Part shown: positions 13,943 through 18,600 of the stretch, piece after piece
Layout: every line of letters starts with the position of its first letter
Numbering within the stretch: position 1 is the first letter of the stretch
From: an uncultured Bacteroidaceae bacterium
GTDB taxonomy: Bacteria; Bacteroidota; Bacteroidia; Bacteroidales; Bacteroidaceae
DNA: 18,600 nucleotides
Direction: 5' to 3'
Assembly: GCA_934293005.1 (NCBI GenBank)
Contig: CAKQYA010000041.1
Coordinates: 1-18,600 of the forward strand
Made by a program: the position numbers and the translations under genes
Notes under the pieces: model-generated
Seen by the model: the letters and a program-made list of their open reading frames with translations, nothing else
What the model was told of the DNA's origin: nothing
Database searches by the model: none

Positions 13943-13988
13943 ATGCTTTGGAAGATTCCGTCGCAACAGACAGTTTGCTCCAAAGCAT
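13943..13988. repeat. Inverted repeat in the rsmA/membrane-protein divergent leader
   Basis: ATGCTTTGGA (13943-13952) pairs perfectly with TCCAAAGCAT (13979-13988), enclosing 26 bases. It lies downstream of both candidate promoters, so it would be in either 5' leader. Confidence 0.5.
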
Positions 13989-14002
13989 TAGACATCTGAA
14001 TG

Positions 14003-14033
14003 CAAAGATACAACTTTTTTAATGAACAACAAT
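14003..14033 (-). promoter_or_regulatory. Promoter of rsmA
   Basis: On the minus strand TATCTTTG (14003-14010) follows ATTG (14030-14033) at 19 bases. It overlaps the start of the membrane protein gene. Confidence 0.55.
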
Positions 14034-15035
14034 AGAAACATAAAAAATAAAAGGCTAAAAAGCGTCTGCAACATTGCGTTGCCTTTCATTCTTGGAGGAG
14101 CAATATTATGGTGGATGTATCGAAACACTGATTTCAGCGAGATTGAGCACACAGTGATGCATGACATGAACTGGGGCTGGATGCTATTCTCATTGATTTT
14201 TGGCGTGACCGCCCAACTATTCAGAGGCATGAGGTGGACACAGATGCTATCTCCGATAGGAGAACATCCACGCATGAGCGACTGCATACACGCAGTGTTT
14301 ATTTCATATGCCTCAAGCCTCATCATTCCACGCAGCGGCGAATTGGCGCGATGCGGTGTGCTGGCACGTTATGACGGCACATCATTCCTCAAGTCAATTG
14401 GAACAGTTGTGACCGAACGTATCATCGACTCAGTTTTGATACTTTCCATCACAGCCTTAGTGATTCTTTCTCAGTTGCCTGTATTCATGTCATTTTTTGA
14501 CCAGACAGGAGTGAGTCTGAATTCGTGGCTGCATGAATTTACTGCAACAGGATATATTGTCACAGCAGTATGTCTGATAGCCACCGTCGTGCTTATGAGC
14601 ATCATCATGCACAAACTTGCTTTCATGACAAGGCTCAAAGACATGATTGACAAGGTCAAGGAAGGTGTGATGTCGCTGAAGTATGTGAAGAACAAATGGG
14701 TGTTTGCCGTTTACACTCTGGCCATCTGGATGAGTTACTTCTTTCACTATTGGATCACGTTCAAGTGCTTCGGCTTCACTGAACAGCTAAGTTTCTCAGC
14801 CGCCATAGTAAGTTTCATCGTTGGCAGCATATCTGTCATTGTGCCAACACCCAATGGAGCAGGTGCATGGCATCTGGCTGTGAAGACTATATTAGTCTTA
14901 TACGGAGTAGCTGGCACAGACGCTGTCACGTTTGCATTGATTGTACATACCATCCAGACGGCGTTAGTTCCAATATTAGGTGCATTTTCTCTCATTGCAT
15001 TGAGCATGCGCACTCCATTGGCCAAAGGTGTCTGA
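14022..15035 (+). CDS. Multi-pass membrane protein, LPG synthase transmembrane (UPF0104-like) family
   Basis: 337 residues with about eight hydrophobic segments, an inner-membrane protein. It matches the flippase-like module of lysylphosphatidylglycerol synthases, found alone in many Bacteroidota. Visible hallmarks: FRGMRWTQML after the second helix, SSLIIPRSGELARCGVLARYDG (family R-x-GE box), TVVTERIIDS on the next helix, and VPTPNGAGAWHLAV towards the C-terminus. There is no soluble aminoacyltransferase domain, so it is not a complete MprF. Likely a transporter or flippase of a lipid or polyprenyl intermediate (inference). The ATG at 14022 follows a T-run; no clear Shine-Dalgarno is present. 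It is divergent from rsmA and 66 bases upstream of the dipeptidase. Confidence 0.88.
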   Translation: MNNNRNIKNKRLKSVCNIALPFILGGAILWWMYRNTDFSEIEHTVMHDMNWGWMLFSLIFGVTAQLFRGMRWTQMLSPIGEHPRMSDCIHAVFISYASSLIIPRSGELARCGVLARYDGTSFLKSIGTVVTERIIDSVLILSITALVILSQLPVFMSFFDQTGVSLNSWLHEFTATGYIVTAVCLIATVVLMSIIMHKLAFMTRLKDMIDKVKEGVMSLKYVKNKWVFAVYTLAIWMSYFFHYWITFKCFGFTEQLSFSAAIVSFIVGSISVIVPTPNGAGAWHLAVKTILVLYGVAGTDAVTFALIVHTIQTALVPILGAFSLIALSMRTPLAKGV

Positions 15036-15101
15036 GTCATTTTACCGCATTCATACAGACAAAGAACAACGAGTTTATTAACGACATAAAAATATTTTGC
15101 T

Positions 15102-16571
15102 ATGAATCCAATTGAAGAGTTATCTCCTAAGCATGTGTGGAAGAGTTTTTATGCTCTCACACAGATTCCACGCCCTTCTGGACATACAGAGAAAGTGGCA
15201 CAGTTTCTGGTCGACTTCGCAAAGAAGAATGGCGCTGAAGCACGTATAGACGAGGTGGGCAATGTGATCATGACCAAGGGAGCCACTCCTGGTTATGAGG
15301 ATCGTGAGACTACAGTCATCCAGGCACACATGGACATGGTGCCTCAAAAGACAAAAGATTGCCAACACAACTTCGAGACAGACCCTCTCGACGTATATAT
15401 CGAAAATGGCTGGGTGACAGCACGCAACACCACTCTTGGCGCAGACGATGGCATGGGCGTGGCTGTAGCAATGGCTGTCATTGAGGATGACACTGTAGAG
15501 CACGGACCTATTGAGGTTCTGATCACACGTGATGAAGAAACTGGCCTTTATGGTGCTTTTGGCCTAAAGGCAGGCGAGCTCTCCGCTAAGTACATGCTCA
15601 ACCTCGACTCTGAAGAAGAAGGCGAAATAACTATCGGATGTGCAGGAGGCGTTGACATCATTTGCGACATGAAATATCAAGAGCTTAATGTCAATCCAGA
15701 GAACATGCTCTGCTACAACATCATCATCAAGGGCCTTCTTGGCGGACACTCTGGCATTGAAATACACAAAGGAAGAGCCAATGCCAACAAGCTGATGGCA
15801 CGCACACTTTTTGCTACTGTCAACACAGGCACAGCATGGTTGTGCAGCTGGCATGGCGGCAACATGCGCAACGCCATTCCACGAGAGTGCGAAGCCACGG
15901 TGCTTGTGCCTGCTCCCGAAAAAGAGGCTTTCCTTGCCATGATCGAGAAGTGCAAAGACACATTCTTCGATGAATACAAGGATGTGGAGACGGATGCATT
16001 CAAGTTCTTCATCGAAGAAGTAAAGGATGTTCCTACCAAAGCCATCCCTGAAGACATTCAGGAGAACATCATCAATGCCGTGATGGCTGCTCACGACGGT
16101 GTGCTACGTTACACACCTTCTCTTCCCGATCTTGTTGAAACATCATGCAACCTTGCCATCATCAACGTTGGCGATGGCGAAGCAGAGATCATCACCCTCG
16201 CGCGCTCTTCACAGGATAGCATGAAACAGTATCTTGTCAACAGTTATGTGGCATGCTTCTCCATGGCTGGCATGGAGGTGAAGGCTGAGGGCGGATACAG
16301 CGGATGGCAGCCAAACCCAAAGAGTCCGCTCGTGACTATGATGTCAGACATCTACAACGGCCTCTATGGCAAGCGTCCAGCAGTAGGAGCATGCCACGCA
16401 GGACTGGAGTGCGGAATAATCGGTGTGAACTATCCAGACATGGACATGGCAAGCTATGGACCAACCATTGCGCATCCACACACGCCTGACGAGGCTTGCA
16501 ACATCGAATCGGTAGAGAAATTTTACAAATTCACTCTCGAGGTTCTGAAAAACATCCCAAAGAAGGCTTAA
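15102..16571 (+). CDS. pepD: Aminoacyl-histidine dipeptidase (M20C peptidase, PepD)
   Basis: 489 residues, the normal length for PepD (Xaa-His dipeptidase), a cytosolic zinc enzyme. Metal and catalytic sites are visible: AHMDMV (75-80) with His76 and Asp78, LGADDGMG (112-119) with bridging Asp115, DEETG (144-148) with catalytic Glu145 and Glu146, NLDSEEEGE (168-176) with Asp169, and the late histidine in TIAHPHTPDE. KGLLGGHSGIEIHKGRAN in the middle is the lid-domain signature. Its wording is richer in AAG and GGC-type codons than most neighbours, which may reflect higher expression. It sits 66 bases after the membrane protein gene; no TAnnTTTG box is seen in that gap, so co-transcription is possible. 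Confidence 0.95.
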   Translation: MNPIEELSPKHVWKSFYALTQIPRPSGHTEKVAQFLVDFAKKNGAEARIDEVGNVIMTKGATPGYEDRETTVIQAHMDMVPQKTKDCQHNFETDPLDVYIENGWVTARNTTLGADDGMGVAVAMAVIEDDTVEHGPIEVLITRDEETGLYGAFGLKAGELSAKYMLNLDSEEEGEITIGCAGGVDIICDMKYQELNVNPENMLCYNIIIKGLLGGHSGIEIHKGRANANKLMARTLFATVNTGTAWLCSWHGGNMRNAIPRECEATVLVPAPEKEAFLAMIEKCKDTFFDEYKDVETDAFKFFIEEVKDVPTKAIPEDIQENIINAVMAAHDGVLRYTPSLPDLVETSCNLAIINVGDGEAEIITLARSSQDSMKQYLVNSYVACFSMAGMEVKAEGGYSGWQPNPKSPLVTMMSDIYNGLYGKRPAVGACHAGLECGIIGVNYPDMDMASYGPTIAHPHTPDEACNIESVEKFYKFTLEVLKNIPKKA

Positions 16572-16675
16572 GGCATTACCAGCATCAAGGGTCTCATGAT
16601 TATAAGCATGCGGCAAAGAACAACATGTTCTTCGGCTGCACCGCATGAGACGTCAAATAAAGAACAATAACGACT

Positions 16676-17026
16676 ATGGCACTGAACAAGAACAAGGACC
16701 TTAAGATGTTCTACAGCATCAGCGAGGTGGCAAGCATGATGAACGTCACTGAGACTCTGCTCCGTTATTGGGAGAAAGAGTTTACAAACATCTGCCCAAA
16801 GAAGACAGACCGAGGTGTGCGCCAGTACACAAAAGCTGACATCGAGCAGGTCAGGATGGTTTACCATCTTGTCAAAGAGCGTGGAATGACTCTGCAAGGT
16901 GCTCGTGACATGCTCAAGCGCAACAAGCGAGGCGAAGTGAACCGCAATGTTGAGGTTATAGACCGTCTCAAAGCTATCAGGACAGAACTGCAAGAAATAA
17001 GCCAGCACCTCAACGGGTTGGTATGA
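16676..17026 (+). CDS. MerR-family transcriptional regulator (short form)
   Basis: 116 residues. Residues 12-36 (FYSISEVASMMNVTETLLRYWEKEF) are the helix-turn-helix of MerR proteins, and RGVRQYTKADIEQVRMVYHLVKERGMTLQGARDML completes the winged-helix DNA-binding domain. The C-terminal 30 residues (about 85-115) form a likely dimerising coiled coil. There is no effector domain and no cysteine suited to metal sensing beyond one Cys in the wing, so its signal is unknown. Short MerR proteins of this form are widespread in Bacteroidota. It lies 104 bases after pepD on the same strand and is followed by a strong terminator. Confidence 0.93.
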   Translation: MALNKNKDLKMFYSISEVASMMNVTETLLRYWEKEFTNICPKKTDRGVRQYTKADIEQVRMVYHLVKERGMTLQGARDMLKRNKRGEVNRNVEVIDRLKAIRTELQEISQHLNGLV

Positions 17027-17063
17027 CACAGGCAAATGTGCTGACTGGCCATAACACACAACG

Positions 17064-17109
17064 ATAGAGCGTCCCGCATCATTCGATAAGATGATACGGG
17101 ACGCTCTAT
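17064..17109 (+). terminator. Terminator after the MerR gene
   Basis: A 19-bp stem (17064-17082 with 17091-17109) with one C-A mismatch and an 8-base loop, 38 bases after the stop codon. The GC-rich centre GAGCGTCCCG makes it very stable. The T-run is weak, but the convergent setting supports termination. Confidence 0.75.
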
Positions 17110-17163
17110 TGTTGCAACGTGGCACAACTTGCATCAAGAATCATTGCGCCTGTCCACTTTTGC

Positions 17164-17199
17164 TTAACCCAAATCGGTTATTAGACCGATTTGGGTTAA
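17164..17199. repeat. Compact CCCAAATCGG inverted repeat
   Basis: TTAACCCAAATCGGT (17164-17178) pairs perfectly with 17185-17199 around a 6-base loop (TATTAG), between convergent genes. Its first 26 bases match the left end of the element at 11322-11526 at 24 positions (17164-17189 against 11324-11349). It may double as a terminator for the SIMPL gene. Confidence 0.75.
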
Positions 17200-17227
17200 A
17201 CCTATGACATACTGCATGCTGCCAAGG

Positions 17228-17938
17228 TTATTCCAAACTGTACACCAAAGTGTTGACCACTCTAATACGCTTAATATAAGGTGTATTGGCATCTCTGTCC
17301 TCTATAGAGAACTGCCCTTGCTGTGCACTACGTATCTTCCCTATCCTACTTCCCGAATCATCAGCAAACTTCTGTGCTGTGGCACGAGCATTCTTAGTAG
17401 CTTCCTCAACCATTTCCGGCTTTATTTTCGTAAGTCCTGTAAACTCATACACAATGCTGCCGCCATCCCCATATTCCTCACCAACGATAGCTACGCCTTG
17501 CTTCATCAATTCTGATTGACGACGCATGAGTCCACGCACCTTATCAACATCTTTGGATGTTACGGTTATGACACTCGTTGCCTTGTAGCGATAGTTCATT
17601 ATGTCATTGCCATAATTATCTGCCTGACGGTCTACTATGACAGGTGGATTCACACTGATGTCGGTTTCGCTGATGCCCGATGACATCAAGAAAGAAGTCA
17701 CTATCTTGTTTTTTCGTGCCAAAAGGTCATACATAGCCGAAGGGTCATTGCCAAGCTCTTTATATTTCAGCGACCATGTCACTTTATCAGCCTTGACCTC
17801 CTTCTCTGATAGCCCTTTGACAACAACTGTGCGATCCATATCCTTGAACGCCACGATACCACTTTTGAGAACAAATCCCAACACTACCACAGCCACAGCA
17901 ATGATGGCTGATGGAATAACAGACTGTACATTCTTCAT
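17228..17938 (-). CDS. SIMPL (DUF541) domain protein
   Basis: 236 residues. An N-terminal hydrophobic segment (about 8-27) is an uncleaved anchor or export signal, so the bulk is periplasmic. From about residue 36 the SIMPL fold appears: RTVVVKGLSEKEVKADKVTWSLKY, then MSSGISETDISVNPP, a YRATSVITV-like strand (YRYKATSVITVTSKDVDKVRGL), VYEFTGLTKIKPEMVEEATKNARATAQKFA, and the C-terminal strand VNTLVYSLE. The family includes E. coli YggE and is linked to oxidative stress or cell-surface functions without a firm biochemical role. It has the clearest promoter in the window, about 70 bases upstream. Confidence 0.9.
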   Translation of the reverse strand: MKNVQSVIPSAIIAVAVVVLGFVLKSGIVAFKDMDRTVVVKGLSEKEVKADKVTWSLKYKELGNDPSAMYDLLARKNKIVTSFLMSSGISETDISVNPPVIVDRQADNYGNDIMNYRYKATSVITVTSKDVDKVRGLMRRQSELMKQGVAIVGEEYGDGGSIVYEFTGLTKIKPEMVEEATKNARATAQKFADDSGSRIGKIRSAQQGQFSIEDRDANTPYIKRIRVVNTLVYSLE

Positions 17939-18006
17939 ACCTCAATCTATTTTTAAAAGGTTTATACGAATGAATTTCACACGAATCAATTTACTTGAAA
18001 CTGCCG

Positions 18007-18037
18007 CAAATGTACACCTTTCCCTCAATCTTGCAAA
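18007..18037 (-). promoter_or_regulatory. Promoter of the SIMPL gene
   Basis: On the minus strand TTTG (18034-18037) and TACATTTG (18007-18014) are separated by exactly 19 bases, a full match to the Bacteroidota consensus. The expected leader is about 60-65 bases. Confidence 0.85.
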
Positions 18038-18168
18038 GACTTTCATGTTAAATAAAGGTAAAGCCTCATCTTTGTTCCAATTTCAGCACTGCATCTTCTC
18101 GCATCTGAGACAATTCTGACAAATCTTTGACAACACAAAGTTTCGCCAACGGCACAGTCGTGTTGGAT

Positions 18169-18216
18169 GTTCACTCTCACTCACAACTGTTCACTCCTCA
18201 TTCACAACCGTTCACT
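18169..18216. repeat. Three GTTCACT direct repeats, 20-21 bp period
   Basis: GTTCACT occurs at 18169-18175, 18189-18195 and 18210-18216. The intervals are also alike (CTCACTCACAAC-type; CTCATTCACAAC), so the unit is about 20-21 bp and near two helical turns. Confidence 0.8.
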
Positions 18217-18278
18217 ACATATTCATTTTGGTTCAGAAAACAGGCATGAAAAAGACGGTCAAGCAAACATCGGATGTA

Positions 18279-18370
18279 ATGTCGTACGACTATGCACCCT
18301 CATGTCGTACGACTATAGGTGCTCATGTCGTACGTTCATAGCAACTCATGTCGTACGACATGACAACCTC
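18279..18370. repeat. Four-unit, 23-bp tandem array of GTCGTACGAC palindromes
   Basis: ATGTCGTACG begins at 18279, 18302, 18325 and 18348, an exact 23-bp period. Units 1, 2 and 4 contain the 10-bp palindrome GTCGTACGAC; unit 4 extends it to the 16-base palindrome CATGTCGTACGACATG. Unit 3 has a changed right half (GTCGTACGTT). Each unit ends in CTC after a variable pentamer. Confidence 0.92.
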
Positions 18371-18473
18371 ATAAAAACAGCCCTCAGATACAGTTGTTTG
18401 TCGTTATTCAAATATACAAAATCTTAGGCAGTTTTCTTTTAGACCATATAGACTTTATCACTCCATTTTCCGG

Positions 18474-18600
18474 ATGAGCCAGATTACATGTAAACTATGG
18501 ATGTTCATTGTCTGTTTCATATTCCTTATTTCCGCAGCATTATACTTTAACGTTTTTTATAAGTACCTGAGCAACAAAAAGTTGCTCAGGATTTTGCCAT
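18474..18600 (+). CDS. N-terminus of an unidentified membrane-anchored protein (cut by window end)
   Basis: From the ATG at 18474 the frame stays open to the window edge (42 codons). The peptide starts MSQITCKLWMFIVCFIFLIS and continues with AALYFNVFYKYLSNKKLLRILP. A hydrophobic stretch (about 8-31) followed by lysines and an arginine looks like an N-terminal membrane anchor with a cytoplasmic or periplasmic continuation. No family can be named. There is no clear promoter or Shine-Dalgarno. A caveat is the perfect hairpin at 18566-18590 inside this frame, which might instead mark the end of another transcript. Confidence 0.45.
   Translation, partial: MSQITCKLWMFIVCFIFLISAALYFNVFYKYLSNKKLLRILP
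18566..18590. repeat. Perfect 10-bp hairpin near the window end
   Basis: CCTGAGCAAC (18566-18575) and GTTGCTCAGG (18581-18590) flank an A5 loop. No proper T-run follows on either strand, so terminator function is uncertain; it may lie inside the coding sequence that starts at 18474. Confidence 0.6.

Larger units (their letters stand above)
17939..18473. promoter_or_regulatory. Repeat-rich divergent region upstream of the SIMPL gene
   Basis: 535 bases with no gene I can support. It holds, in order, the SIMPL promoter, a CTTTG/CAAAG inverted repeat (18126-18140), three GTTCACT direct repeats and the four-unit GTCGTACGAC array. The final 100 bases are AT-rich; a TATATTTG box is seen on the minus strand (18409-18416), but no plus-strand promoter is clear. 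Confidence 0.65.

Noticed and set aside
18279..18370. CRISPR array
   Set aside because: Repeats are about 15-18 bases and the variable parts only 5 bases with a 23-bp period, far too short for CRISPR spacers, and no cas genes are present.

Overview
The window looks like chromosome from a member of the Bacteroidales, most likely a Prevotella/Segatella-type Prevotellaceae. Three things point there: a PorQ homologue (type IX secretion, a Bacteroidota trait), many Bacteroidota-type promoters (TAnnTTTG with or without a TTTG-like element about 19 bases upstream), and weak Shine-Dalgarno use. The genus is inferred from protein style, not from a search.

Layout. (1) 1-730: the C-terminus of a tyrosine recombinase, a strong hairpin, a tRNA-Gln(CTG) gene with its own promoter and terminator, and the terminator of the next operon. 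(2) 731-6886, minus strand: a compact probable operon transcribed meaB > porQ > cmk > ispH > fdtA > GNAT-like acyltransferase > pfkA, with gaps of 7-75 bases and one 14-base overlap. It mixes housekeeping metabolism (cofactor GTPase, CMP kinase, isoprenoid synthesis, glycolysis) with an outer-membrane secretion component and a deoxysugar isomerase/acyltransferase pair. (3) 7098-8165, minus: a secreted DUF1573 protein. (4) 8527-9878, plus: three small proteins, GYF-CD225 (dispanin-like), DUF2752 and DUF805. (5) 9879-10498: terminator, palindromic repeat DNA and a second, identical tRNA-Gln(CTG) on the minus strand. (6) 10499-12993, plus: surE, lpxB (lipid A synthesis) and a small hypothetical gene, with a large palindromic intergenic element between surE and lpxB. 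(7) 13038-13823, minus: rsmA, divergent from a multi-pass membrane protein (14022-15035), followed by a PepD-type dipeptidase and a MerR-like regulator. (8) 17228-17938, minus: a SIMPL-domain protein with a very clear promoter. (9) 17939-18600: a repeat-rich divergent region with two different short tandem arrays, then the start of an unidentified membrane protein that runs off the window.

Most protein genes are ordinary core genes. The unexplained structure lies in the non-coding DNA: a four-unit, 23-bp-period array of GTCGTACGAC palindromes (18279-18370), a neighbouring 20-21 bp direct repeat (18169-18216), and a family of modular palindromic elements sharing a CCAAATCGG-type arm at four intergenic sites. 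Two identical inverted tRNA-Gln loci bracket 9.8 kb. I found no defence system, CRISPR array or complete mobile element.
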